Shown: positions 19,995 to 29,675 of the stretch, one piece after another
Position numbering within the stretch: the stretch's first letter is position 1
Layout: each line of letters starts with the position of its first letter
Assembly (NCBI GenBank): GCA_020628475.1
Contig: JAHDFB010000010.1
Location: 1 to 64,000, forward strand
DNA: 64,000 nt
Direction: 5' to 3'
From: Saprospiraceae bacterium
GTDB taxonomy: Bacteria; Bacteroidota; Bacteroidia; Chitinophagales; Saprospiraceae
Notes under the pieces: model-generated
Database searches by the model: none
Told to the model about the DNA's origin: nothing
What the model saw: only the letters and a program-made list of their open reading frames with translations
Program-made: the position numbers and the translations under genes

Positions 19995-21413
19995 TTATGG
20001 GAATACACCTAATTGCATGTAATCCGATGCAATTTTATTCAAAGCACTTAAGAAAGCTGCCTCTCTCAAAGTACTAAGCTTCTTCTTGCGCTTTTTAATG
20101 TCTCTAATTTCTTTATAAGCAGTGATCATGGTTTCTTCTAAACCAGACCGAACCAAATCCACCTCATCGGCACCTCGTACGATCATTGATTTATCTCTAT
20201 TCGAAACTTTTTTACCGGTTGTTTTTTCAATAACATCCATGATATTAGCATAGGTATTCTGATCAAACCTCTTCTCCAATCGTCCGAAACGCATGTGAGA
20301 TAAGTTTTTCAACCATTCAAAGTAAGAAACCGTTACCCCACCTGCATTTAAAAACATATCAGGTACAACGATTATTCCTTTCGCCGTTAACATATCTTCC
20401 GCTACATCTGTAACCGGTCCATTTGCCGCTTCGCCTATGATCTTCGCCTTCACTAGATCCGCATTGTCAGCAGTAATTTGACTCTCTAAGGCAGCAGGAA
20501 TTAAAATATCACATTCCAAAGCAACCCAATCCTCGCGAACTTCAAGTGTTTCTGTTCCTGGGAATCCTAAAATCGATCCAGTCTGTTTTCTAAATTTAAT
20601 CAGTTTTTCAACATCGATTCCATCTTTAGAATAAATGGTCCCTTCCATTTCGGAAATTCCGACAATCTTAGCACCACCTTCTTTCTGACAAATTGTTCCT
20701 GTATATGATCCTACATTACCCAATCCTTGAATAACGATTGTTTTATCTTTCATACCTGCGGTCAACCCGATAGCCGCCATATCATCTTCGTACGATAATA
20801 GTTCTCGAAGTCCATAGTATACACCGCGTCCAGTAGCTTCTGTACGTCCTGCAATACCACCATGATTTACTGGTTTACCAGTTACACAAGCTAATCCATC
20901 GATATCTCCATTTTTAAGCTGATTGTAGGTATCTAGAATCCATGCCATTTCTCTAGGACCTGTTCCATAATCTGGAGCCGGTACATCAACACCAGGTCCG
21001 ATAAAATTCTTACGAATCAACTCTGTCGTATATCGTCGAGTAATTTTCTCTAATTGATCTTCTGAATATTTTCGTGGACTCACTTTGACACCACCTTTTG
21101 CACCTCCAAATGGTACATCAACAATGGCACATTTATAGGTCATCAAAGATGCCAATGCCATTACCTCTTCTTGATTGACCAAGTGTGAAAAACGAATCCC
21201 TCCTTTCGTCGGAAGACGGTGATGTGAATGCTGCACACGATATGCTTCCACAACTTCATAAGAATTTCCCATTTTCACTGGAAATCTCATTTGATAAACG
21301 GCATTACACTCTCTTATTTGTGCTAGTAATCCAGCTGGTAATCCCGAATGTTTAGCTGCTCTATCAAAGTTTGCTAATACACTTTCATAGAATCTTGCTT
21401 GCTTATGACTCAT
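19995..21413 (-). CDS. Glu/Leu/Phe/Val dehydrogenase
   Basis: RLPTKGGIRFSHLV, CAIVDVPFGGAKGGVKVSP, VDVPAPDYGTGPREMAWI, VIQGLGNVGS. Confidence 0.94.
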   Translation of the reverse strand: MSHKQARFYESVLANFDRAAKHSGLPAGLLAQIRECNAVYQMRFPVKMGNSYEVVEAYRVQHSHHRLPTKGGIRFSHLVNQEEVMALASLMTYKCAIVDVPFGGAKGGVKVSPRKYSEDQLEKITRRYTTELIRKNFIGPGVDVPAPDYGTGPREMAWILDTYNQLKNGDIDGLACVTGKPVNHGGIAGRTEATGRGVYYGLRELLSYEDDMAAIGLTAGMKDKTIVIQGLGNVGSYTGTICQKEGGAKIVGISEMEGTIYSKDGIDVEKLIKFRKQTGSILGFPGTETLEVREDWVALECDILIPAALESQITADNADLVKAKIIGEAANGPVTDVAEDMLTAKGIIVVPDMFLNAGGVTVSYFEWLKNLSHMRFGRLEKRFDQNTYANIMDVIEKTTGKKVSNRDKSMIVRGADEVDLVRSGLEETMITAYKEIRDIKKRKKKLSTLREAAFLSALNKIASDYMQLGVFP

Positions 21414-21606
21414 GCTTAATTTGATTTTCTAATTTTGATAATCTCCGTTCTAGGAGAAATAGAAATAGAAAGATACCAATCAATATGGCAGCCAAAACCA
21501 AAACGGTGGTTTTCATCTTTCCTTCGTTCGGCAGTAATGAATCTTGAGCAGCTAGGGAAACACAGCCCAAGGTGATGATAATCAGAGTTAAATTAAATTT
21601 TTTCAC
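21403..21606 (-). CDS. CcmD-like small membrane protein
   Basis: Signal segment plus TM helix VLVLAAILIGIFLFLFLLERRLSKLE; next to ccsA/ccmB. Confidence 0.75.
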   Translation of the reverse strand: MKKFNLTLIIITLGCVSLAAQDSLLPNEGKMKTTVLVLAAILIGIFLFLFLLERRLSKLENQIKHES

Positions 21607-21750
21607 TGTATAATTCGTTAACTGTAAACTAAAATGATTTGTGATTCATTTTACATTTCCCAATTATGGGGTAAACCTGAGACTATTTTTACTTTTGTAC
21701 AAACATTTTAAAGCTTATTTTCAATCCGATTATTAAAAATGACAAATTAA

Positions 21751-22827
21751 TTAATCCATCATTTTTAAGAACCATTTCTCGCGTACTCTTTTTAGTCTCA
21801 AAATGATCTGAGCTATCCAAACACCAAGCAGCGTAAAGCCTATTATAGCTGGATAAAACACCATACGCATAGTATGATCCATATCCTCACCTCCCAAAGC
21901 TGGATTACCTCCATTTCCTGGATGTAATGAATCCGTTATTCTTGGAATTACAAAGATCAAAGGAACAATGGTGAAAAATGCAAAAATGCTGTAAGTAGAA
22001 CTCAATCTCGCTTTCTTATCAATATCTTCGATACTCGAGCGCAAAATCCAATATGCTAAATAAATCATCATCGAAATAGCAGACATATTTAGTTTCACAT
22101 CGGATGTCCAATAAGCACCCCAAGTATCTTTGGCCCATAAGGATCCTGTTATCAAGCCTAAAATCCCCATCAAAATACCTGCATAGATTAGTGATGAAGC
22201 CTTATGATCATCATCCAGCTTCTTTTTTACCAAATACTTTATATTCAATATCATCGCTGCGAAGAAGAGTATGAACATAGCAAACCATAATGGAATATGA
22301 TAAAAGGTATTACGTATTGATTCAACTAATAAATTTCGGTATGGAAATAGAAAACCTGTCTTCTTATATAAGGTAGGTCCATTTTCCAATGTTGACCAAG
22401 AAGAATTGCTGTCAGTTCCTGTTTCTTTAATCACAATTCCTTCTGGATAAACAATCGTTCCATTCTCTTGGTCTGTAATCAATAAAGTAGCATATTTTAA
22501 ACTATCTGTACCTGGAAGTGATGGAAGATCAAAGGTAATTGTGCTTTGTCGGTTTGATAAAACTTCAACTTGCGTAGCTTTTAAAAAATGAACGGAATCA
22601 ATTTTCAAATAAGCCTCTTGATTTTCATCGCCAGAATAAATCGTATTATAAGTATTTACTTGAAAACTATTGGTCATTCCGGTTTTCAAAACACTTTTAG
22701 AAAGCCCTTCAATACCAGGCTTAAGTGGCACCAGCATACCAAACACCAATGCATACAGCAATATTAACATTACCAATATTTTCCACCACAGATTTTTTAA
22801 ATTCATCATGTTAACTTCTCCAAACAA
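21751..22827 (-). CDS. ccsA: Cytochrome c biogenesis protein CcsA/CcmC
   Basis: TM protein with WAKDTWGAYWTSDVKLNMSAISMMIYLAYWILR (WGxxWxxD-like) motif, next to ccmB. Confidence 0.85.
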   Translation of the reverse strand: MFGEVNMMNLKNLWWKILVMLILLYALVFGMLVPLKPGIEGLSKSVLKTGMTNSFQVNTYNTIYSGDENQEAYLKIDSVHFLKATQVEVLSNRQSTITFDLPSLPGTDSLKYATLLITDQENGTIVYPEGIVIKETGTDSNSSWSTLENGPTLYKKTGFLFPYRNLLVESIRNTFYHIPLWFAMFILFFAAMILNIKYLVKKKLDDDHKASSLIYAGILMGILGLITGSLWAKDTWGAYWTSDVKLNMSAISMMIYLAYWILRSSIEDIDKKARLSSTYSIFAFFTIVPLIFVIPRITDSLHPGNGGNPALGGEDMDHTMRMVFYPAIIGFTLLGVWIAQIILRLKRVREKWFLKMMD

Positions 22828-23467
22828 CAGGAAATATTATTACAGCCACTCCAAACAAAATAGAATCAATACCTACTAGCAAAAGCAGATCCGAATTATA
22901 CGAAGTATCTTGCAGTATTCCTAATGCATTACCAGACAATTTGATCAACAGTAATAAAATCGGGATGATTAAAGGTAACGACAATATAGCCATCATCGTC
23001 GATTGATTGTTTTGAGTGCTTAAAATACTCGCTACAAATGTAAAGCAAGTAGATACTCCAATTGCACCTAAAAAAATTGAAAGAAAAAATAAGTTAAGAT
23101 CAACCACCGGATTAATAGTGAAAACGACCAAAACAAAATATAAAATCAAAGAAACGATTAAAAGCATAAGCACATTATAAATAATCTTTGCTATAATTAT
23201 TTCTCCTGGATGTGCGACTTGATAATAATATAAATATTGACTCTTAGATTCTTGTGCAAAACTTTTTACCAGAGCACTTAAAGCGGCAAATAAGAAAATG
23301 ATCCAAAATAATACATTCCAAGCCATCACCGTTACGGTTTGAAAAGACTTATACACAATGAATGTAGAAGTGATCACATATAAAATGATGGCTCCTATAG
23401 CGTACTTATCCCGTAACTCGGTTTTAATATCCTTTAATATAAGCGAATAAATCCGACTTAATTTCAT
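22811..23467 (-). CDS. ccmB: Heme exporter protein CcmB
   Basis: LKDIKTELRDKYAIGAIILYVITSTFIVY, six TM segments, neighbour of ccsA. Confidence 0.85.
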   Translation of the reverse strand: MKLSRIYSLILKDIKTELRDKYAIGAIILYVITSTFIVYKSFQTVTVMAWNVLFWIIFLFAALSALVKSFAQESKSQYLYYYQVAHPGEIIIAKIIYNVLMLLIVSLILYFVLVVFTINPVVDLNLFFLSIFLGAIGVSTCFTFVASILSTQNNQSTMMAILSLPLIIPILLLLIKLSGNALGILQDTSYNSDLLLLVGIDSILFGVAVIIFPVVWRS

Positions 23468-23471
23468 GGCG

Positions 23472-23479
23472 CAAAGGTA
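23472..23479 (-). promoter_or_regulatory. -7 box TACCTTTG, 4 nt from the ccmB ATG
   Basis: Minus-strand TACCTTTG-CGCC-ATG; no -33 TTG at standard spacing. Confidence 0.4.
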
Positions 23480-23517
23480 TTACAAACTCAAGTGATAACA
23501 GTCATTAAACCGTCATA

Positions 23518-24069
23518 TTATTTAGCCGGATTTCTGATGACATATTGAACACAATTTTCAAGATTTGGACTTTCCTTTAATAATGGATGTTTAAAGGACT
23601 GGTGTAATGTCATGCCTATTTTTTTCATCACTCCTATAGATGGTTTGTTAATGGATGGAGCAATCGCATAAATAGCATCTAATTGCAGTCTATCAAAACC
23701 AAATTCAATAAATCGCTTTGCCATTTCAGAAGCATAACCTTTACCCCAAAAGCGTGGATCTAATCGCCAACCAATATCCACGAATTGTTGCCCTGCCATC
23801 TCCTGATCCATCATACCTACCCAACCGATAAACAATTCCGTCTCCTTCTCGATACAAGGAAGATAAGCATAGTTTTTTCGTTCAAAGTTGGCAATCATCC
23901 TTTGCATGGAGTCTCGAGTCTGTTCTTTACTATAAACCGAAGGAAAAAATCGCATGACTTCTTCATTTTGATTTAGTCGGCAATATGCTTCAAAATCTTC
24001 TTCTTTCCAAGCTCTACAATACAATCTTTCTGTCTCTAAAAAACACATAAGTTTATATTCAAAATCCAA
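23518..24069 (-). CDS. GNAT family N-acetyltransferase (RimJ/RimL-like); start may be at 24048
   Basis: LETERLYCRAWKEEDFEAY...IGWRLDPRFWGKGYASEMAKRFIEFGF. Confidence 0.9.
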   Translation of the reverse strand: MDFEYKLMCFLETERLYCRAWKEEDFEAYCRLNQNEEVMRFFPSVYSKEQTRDSMQRMIANFERKNYAYLPCIEKETELFIGWVGMMDQEMAGQQFVDIGWRLDPRFWGKGYASEMAKRFIEFGFDRLQLDAIYAIAPSINKPSIGVMKKIGMTLHQSFKHPLLKESPNLENCVQYVIRNPAK

Positions 24070-24076
24070 TAAAAAA

Positions 24077-24102
24077 GCATTACTAGAAAATTCTAGTAAT
24101 GC
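24077..24102 (-). terminator. Terminator downstream of purM
   Basis: GCATTACTAGAA-AA-TTCTAGTAATGC; T tract on the minus strand. Confidence 0.75.
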
Positions 24103-24246
24103 CTCAATATTAATTAAGGGTAGTTTATTCTTTAGTTGTTTAGTAATTCACTCGCAGATTCAAATAATTTCATTTATTAAAAGTCCGCAAAGAATATTGT
24201 ATAAGGCTACCCCTCATGTATAAGACGTAATAATCGCCTTTGACCC

Positions 24247-25422
24247 CTAAAAATGTTCATAGATAAATTGCTCATTTTTATATTTTAATTCCAATTCCCT
24301 TGATTCAGAAGAACTTACGTGACCAATTATTTTTGCATCGATATTTAAGCTTTGACTTAAAGCAATCAATCCTTCTGCGATTTCTTCATCCACATACATC
24401 TCCAATCGATGCCCCATATTAAATACCTGAAACATTTCTTTCGTACTAGTATTGGATTCTTGTTGTATCATATCAAATAATGGAGGTGCATCAAATAAGT
24501 TGTCCTTGACTATTTTTACACGTTCTACAAATTTCATTACTTTCGTCTGAGCACCACCAGAGCAATGGATGATTCCATGAATACCGGCTCGATAATTGTC
24601 AAGAGCCATTTTTATTAGTGGTAAATAAGTTCTGGTCGGAGAAAGAACCAGTTTACCAACATCGATACCCTCTATTGGAGAAGGATCAGTCAACTTCTTA
24701 CTTCCCGCGTAGGTTAATTCCGCAGGAATAGCTGGATCGAACGACTCGGGATACTTTTCTCTGTATACTTGATCAAATACATCATGACGAGCACTGGTCA
24801 ATCCATTTGAGCCCATTCCACCATTATACTCAGATTCATATGCAGCTTGTCCAAAAGACGCAAAGCCTACAATCACTTGTCCAGGTTTTATATTGTTCAC
24901 CACCAAATCCTTTCTAGGAATTCTTGCAAATGTGGTATAACCTACATCGATTGTTCGAACAATATCTCCAACATCAGCTGTTTCTCCTCCGGCTAATTCA
25001 ATATGAATGCCGTAAGACTTCATACTATCTATAAATTCCGTACATGCTTGAATGATCGCTGCAATCACTTCGCCGGGAATAACATTAGCGTTCCGTCCAA
25101 TAGTCGAACTAAGAACAATATTATCTACGACCCCTACACAGGCCATATCGTCAACATTCATGACAATCGCATCCTGTGCGATACCCTTCCAAACACTTGT
25201 ATCACCCGTCTCTTTCCAATACAAATATGCTAAGCTTCCTTTGGTTCCTGCAGTATCCGCATGCATGATATTACAAAAACGTGGATCTTGAGCGACTAAA
25301 TCCGGTAAAACCTTACAAAATGCATTGGCATATAACCCCTTATCAAGATGTTTAATGGCCGCATGTACCTCATCTTTCGTTGCAGAGACACCTCTTGCTG
25401 CGTATTTATGTGAATCGTTCAT
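24247..25422 (-). CDS. purM: Phosphoribosylformylglycinamidine cyclo-ligase (AIR synthase, PurM)
   Basis: MHADTAGTKGSLAYLYW, VMNVDDMACVGV, IELAGGETADVGDIVRTIDVGYT, GIIHCSGGAQTKV. Confidence 0.88.
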   Translation of the reverse strand: MNDSHKYAARGVSATKDEVHAAIKHLDKGLYANAFCKVLPDLVAQDPRFCNIMHADTAGTKGSLAYLYWKETGDTSVWKGIAQDAIVMNVDDMACVGVVDNIVLSSTIGRNANVIPGEVIAAIIQACTEFIDSMKSYGIHIELAGGETADVGDIVRTIDVGYTTFARIPRKDLVVNNIKPGQVIVGFASFGQAAYESEYNGGMGSNGLTSARHDVFDQVYREKYPESFDPAIPAELTYAGSKKLTDPSPIEGIDVGKLVLSPTRTYLPLIKMALDNYRAGIHGIIHCSGGAQTKVMKFVERVKIVKDNLFDAPPLFDMIQQESNTSTKEMFQVFNMGHRLEMYVDEEIAEGLIALSQSLNIDAKIIGHVSSSESRELELKYKNEQFIYEHF

Positions 25423-25576
25423 AAAAAAGCATCTAATTATTCCGCAAAGATGCTAAAAAAATGAGTTTGGTATGGTTATTGGTAATAATATATTGTAAGC
25501 ATTTAATGCTGCAACTGTTAAAACAACCGATTTAGACCTATTCATGAATATGAATAGGTTTTTTTTATGCCCGGAA

Positions 25577-28500
25577 TTAAGCAATCGCCTCCGTCATCAC
25601 TGGATTATGATCGAAATGTCTAAAGTCTACTTGACTGACAGAAGACACTCCTTTTTCCTCCATGAATACCCCATATAAAACATCCAATTCTGCCATGGTA
25701 GCCTTATTATGAGTAACTACTAAAAATTGAGAATCTTGAGAAAATGCTCGAATAATATTTGTAAACTTCTGAACATTTTGATCATCCAATGGTGCATCCA
25801 CTTCATCAAAAATGCAGAAAGGTGCAGGTTTCAACAGATATAGACTGAAAAGTAAAGCCGATGCCGTTAAGGTCTTTTCTCCCCCACTCAACTGACTCAA
25901 GGATTGAGGTCGTTTACCTTTCGGCTTAGCGATAATTTCAATACCAGATTTTAAAGGATTCTCAGGATCCAGTAAGATCAGATCACAATCATCATCTTTG
26001 GTAAACAAGGATCTAAATACCGTAACAAAATGTTTACGAGCTTCTTCAAACGCTTCTAAAAACAACTTGGTCGCGGTAGTTTCAATTTCATCCATCGTAG
26101 CGATTAACTGATCTTTAGCCTGAAGGATATCTTGCTTTTGAACATCAATATTCTCCTTACGTACCAACATTTCATCGTAAGCCTCTACGGCCATAGGGTT
26201 TATATCGCCAAAATTGGACAATCGATTTTGCATTTTCTCCAATTGCAAAGCTTGCTCATCCAATTGGAAATCTTCTGGAATGTCAATATCAATGGAATTA
26301 ATTTCTTCAGAAAATTCAATGTTCACGCGTTGTTTAATACCTTGAATTTTGAATGAATAGTCGGATGCCTTGTCTTTGGCTCCATTAATGACAGATTGTA
26401 ACTCAGCAAACTCTTTGTTTAGTTGCTTCACCAACATTTCCTCTTCATTAATTCGATGCTTAGCATCAAAATAAGACTGCTCAATATCTCCTAAATCACT
26501 TTGTTCATTTTTTCGCTCCTTATACGAGTTTTCTAATAAAATCTTGACACGTTTATATTCATCTTCACGCTTAGACTGTTTATCAATTTCACGCTCTTGA
26601 GCAGTTAAAATAGCCTTTTTTTCAGCAAGACTTTCATTCAACTTTTCTGTATTAAAACCATTCTCTTTTCGTAAATTAAGAATGAGATTTTGTTGTTGTA
26701 ATTTAGAAATCTGCGCTTCATTCATCTCACGAGACAATACCGATAATTGCTCCGTTAGTTGATTTAATAATCCAGTTTGACTCAATTGAGGCAACAATAA
26801 ATGAATACTTTCAGCAATCTCTTTTTTACGCACCGCTAAGTCTTCAAGTTTTAAAGCATTCGCCTCTATTGTTTTTGTTTGTTCCAAAATGGAAGATTCC
26901 TGCTGCTCTAAAGATTGGTGCACATTATCAACAGATGCTTGTAATTTGAATTGAATCTTTCGCTTTTGATCCAATTGATTTTGAAAGTCTTTGATCTGTT
27001 TACTGAAATCTTGCTTGGATAAATTAGATTTTTTACGTTCCAATTCAGTGATGCTCGCTGATATGCTATTTAGAGAAATTTGAAGCGCATCTGCATCTTT
27101 TATCAGAGATTCTAATTTCTTTTTCCTTCCTATACGCTTACCTTCAAAAACACTGTTCGAACCTCCAACAATTTGAGCATTTCTCGTCAAAAAAGAGCCG
27201 TCATTTGCAACCAAAGAGATTTGATCAAAACGGTCGAGATCTGATCGGTTTGATGCATTAATTTGATACGTGTCAAATAAGATATAATCAATCAATGCAG
27301 CATACTTAGCATCAACTTCAATCAAGGACTTCATACTTGACAAGGGAACGTCATAAGAGCTTTCAAGACTTGGAATTCGATCTAAAATAAAAAACTTGGC
27401 CTTTCCACGGTTCTTATTTCTAAGTAACGAAATGGCTTCTAATGCCTCATCCATCGTGTCCACAATGAAGTAATCCAGATAGTCTCCCATGACCATTTCG
27501 ACCGCAGCTCGATCAGCTTCCTCGCAAGAAATCACATCTGATAACATGACCTTTTTTCGTTTCCACTCCTTATGCAGAAACTTAATCGATTCAGGAAAAC
27601 CTTCCAGTTTGTTAATCATACTTTTCAGTAGACTAATTTCATTCTGCTTGATATCAATTTTACGCTCGAGCGCTCTTTTATTCTTAAGCTCTTCATCGAT
27701 CTCAAGTCGTAATAATTCAATATTGTTTTTTTTGTCTTCTTCTGATTGTTGTAATTCAGACAATTCTTTTTGAATAACTATTGATTCTTTCTGAATCAAT
27801 TCCAACTGATCATTTTCTTTCTTTACTTTTTCTTGCTGTTCAGAAGCTCGTTCCTTTAAAAAATGAATAGTATGCTCCGATTGTTGAATTTTATTGAGCG
27901 TAATGGCATGCTCTTTTTCAACATGCAGTTGCTGCTTATCCAATTCAACCTTTTCTTGTTCCTTTTGCTCCGCCAAAGATTTATTGTCCTCATACTGAAT
28001 ACTCAAAGACTTATGTTTCTTCTGTGCTTCTTCAAAAATTGTATCACGATCACCTTGTTCAACCTCTTCGATGACAATCCGATCATTGGTATGACGGATA
28101 GATTCTTGAAGATCTAAAATCTTTTCTTCTAACAGCTGAGCCCTTCTTTGAAGACCTGCCACCTTGTCGCTGCTGTGGTTCATTTCATTTTGAAGAATTT
28201 CCTTCCGACTTTCTTGTTTTCGAATCGTATCCGTTAATGTACTTATTTTTTGTTGAAATAGACTAAGTTGTTTTTCATCATTGATATTTTTCAACTTTTC
28301 TTTTTCCAAAGCAGATTCTTTACGATCAATAGTCGCTCTGAGCTCGATATACTTAACGTTAGAGGCCGTAATTTCCTTTTCAATCTTGATCAATTCATCT
28401 CTCAGCGCGTTAATTTTGACTAAGTGAAACTGTAGACTAAGATGTTTATACTTTGATTTGAGATCCAAGTACTTTTTAGTGCGTTTTGCCTGTTTTTCTA

Positions 28501-29113
28501 AGCTTTTCAGATTTGTCTCGATCTCGTGCAATAAATCTTCCACCCGATCTAAATCACTCTGGGTCAATGATAGTTTACTAAGCGCTTCTCGTTTTCTGCT
28601 CTTATATTTAGATATTCCAGCCGCCTGCTCAAACATTTTTCTTCGAGCCTGATCTTTATCTTGTAGGATATCGTCTACCATGCCCAATTCGATAATCGCA
28701 TACGAATTAGATCCAACCCCCGTGTCAACAAGTAAGTTCTTAATATCCTTCAATCTACATATTACATCATTGAGCCGGTACTCACTTTCACCACTCCGAT
28801 ACAAAGTTCTGGAAACCTTGACGATATGATAATCAGATGGAAGTATTCCTTTATTATTCTCAAAAGAAATGGAGACCTCTGCTGTTGGAGATTTCTTTCG
28901 TTTACGAGTACCATTGAAGATAACATCCTGCATTTTTTCAAGACGCAGTTCTTTAGACTTTTGTTCACCCAGCACCCAGCGTATAGCATCAATAATATTG
29001 GACTTGCCACTACCATTGGGGCCAACGATACCGGTAACACTTTCATTGAAATGAATAACCGTATCCTTCGCAAAACTCTTAAATCCTTTTATCTCTAGAC
29101 TCTGTAACCGCAT
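25577..29113 (-). CDS. smc: Chromosome segregation protein SMC
   Basis: Walker A GPNGSGKSNIIDAIRWVLGEQKSKELR; hinge; LSGGEKTLTASALLFSLYLLKPAPFCIFDEVDAPLDD; ATG at 29113 (ORF track uses upstream TTG). Confidence 0.96.
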   Translation of the reverse strand: MRLQSLEIKGFKSFAKDTVIHFNESVTGIVGPNGSGKSNIIDAIRWVLGEQKSKELRLEKMQDVIFNGTRKRKKSPTAEVSISFENNKGILPSDYHIVKVSRTLYRSGESEYRLNDVICRLKDIKNLLVDTGVGSNSYAIIELGMVDDILQDKDQARRKMFEQAAGISKYKSRKREALSKLSLTQSDLDRVEDLLHEIETNLKSLEKQAKRTKKYLDLKSKYKHLSLQFHLVKINALRDELIKIEKEITASNVKYIELRATIDRKESALEKEKLKNINDEKQLSLFQQKISTLTDTIRKQESRKEILQNEMNHSSDKVAGLQRRAQLLEEKILDLQESIRHTNDRIVIEEVEQGDRDTIFEEAQKKHKSLSIQYEDNKSLAEQKEQEKVELDKQQLHVEKEHAITLNKIQQSEHTIHFLKERASEQQEKVKKENDQLELIQKESIVIQKELSELQQSEEDKKNNIELLRLEIDEELKNKRALERKIDIKQNEISLLKSMINKLEGFPESIKFLHKEWKRKKVMLSDVISCEEADRAAVEMVMGDYLDYFIVDTMDEALEAISLLRNKNRGKAKFFILDRIPSLESSYDVPLSSMKSLIEVDAKYAALIDYILFDTYQINASNRSDLDRFDQISLVANDGSFLTRNAQIVGGSNSVFEGKRIGRKKKLESLIKDADALQISLNSISASITELERKKSNLSKQDFSKQIKDFQNQLDQKRKIQFKLQASVDNVHQSLEQQESSILEQTKTIEANALKLEDLAVRKKEIAESIHLLLPQLSQTGLLNQLTEQLSVLSREMNEAQISKLQQQNLILNLRKENGFNTEKLNESLAEKKAILTAQEREIDKQSKREDEYKRVKILLENSYKERKNEQSDLGDIEQSYFDAKHRINEEEMLVKQLNKEFAELQSVINGAKDKASDYSFKIQGIKQRVNIEFSEEINSIDIDIPEDFQLDEQALQLEKMQNRLSNFGDINPMAVEAYDEMLVRKENIDVQKQDILQAKDQLIATMDEIETTATKLFLEAFEEARKHFVTVFRSLFTKDDDCDLILLDPENPLKSGIEIIAKPKGKRPQSLSQLSGGEKTLTASALLFSLYLLKPAPFCIFDEVDAPLDDQNVQKFTNIIRAFSQDSQFLVVTHNKATMAELDVLYGVFMEEKGVSSVSQVDFRHFDHNPVMTEAIA

Positions 29114-29119
29114 AGCCTG

Positions 29120-29127
29120 CAAAAGTA
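29120..29127 (-). promoter_or_regulatory. -7 box TACTTTTG, 6 nt from the smc ATG
   Basis: Minus-strand TACTTTTG-CAGGCT-ATG. Confidence 0.4.
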
Positions 29128-29156
29128 ATTTATCATTCCTTAAAGCTTAAATATAG

Positions 29157-29228
29157 TTTTCCACATTAGTGGACAAACAATACTTTTCCACGTTTGACCT
29201 GTGGATAAACGATAATACTCGTGGAAAA
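29157..29228. promoter_or_regulatory. Cluster of DnaA-box-like 9-mers upstream of smc
   Basis: TTTTCCACA (29157), GTGGACAAA (29169, weak), TTTTCCACG (29184), TGTGGATAA (29200, = TTATCCACA), CGTGGAAAA (29220). Confidence 0.6.
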
Positions 29229-29258
29229 CTTACTAGATCACTGACATAATCTGTATTA

Positions 29259-29381
29259 GGGCGATCGAGCGTTACGCTTCAGGGCTCGCAATACTGCTCG
29301 GCTTCCATGAAATGAGCAAGTCTGCTCATTTATGGAATCTAGGCCTAGGGCCTACCCATTTCGCATCACTATCGCATGGAG
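29259..29381 (+). repeat. Dispersed intergenic element copy A
   Basis: GGGCGAT...TCACTATCGCATGGAG termini; internal hairpin TTCCATGAAATGAGCA-AGTC-TGCTCATTTATGGAA. Confidence 0.6.
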
Positions 29382-29675
29382 ATTTGATTTATCCGAAGAT
29401 CAATCCTCGACACCCTACATCCATGTATGAATTCCGGTCCAATCAAAATAAGTCGTGAAACCATGATAAGTTTTTATTAAATCTATAATGCCCCCTTAAG
29501 AAAATTGTCAATCCTAATACCTCATATTAAAGATAATTTTAATATTTGGATTAAATACAACCTCCACTACCATCCTGTCAAACAGGAAGTTACACAGGAA
29601 TTTTAAAATTCTTGTTCAATTCAGGAACGAAATCACCTGCTCATTACACTAATAAGAAAACTCAAAGCGCGTATC

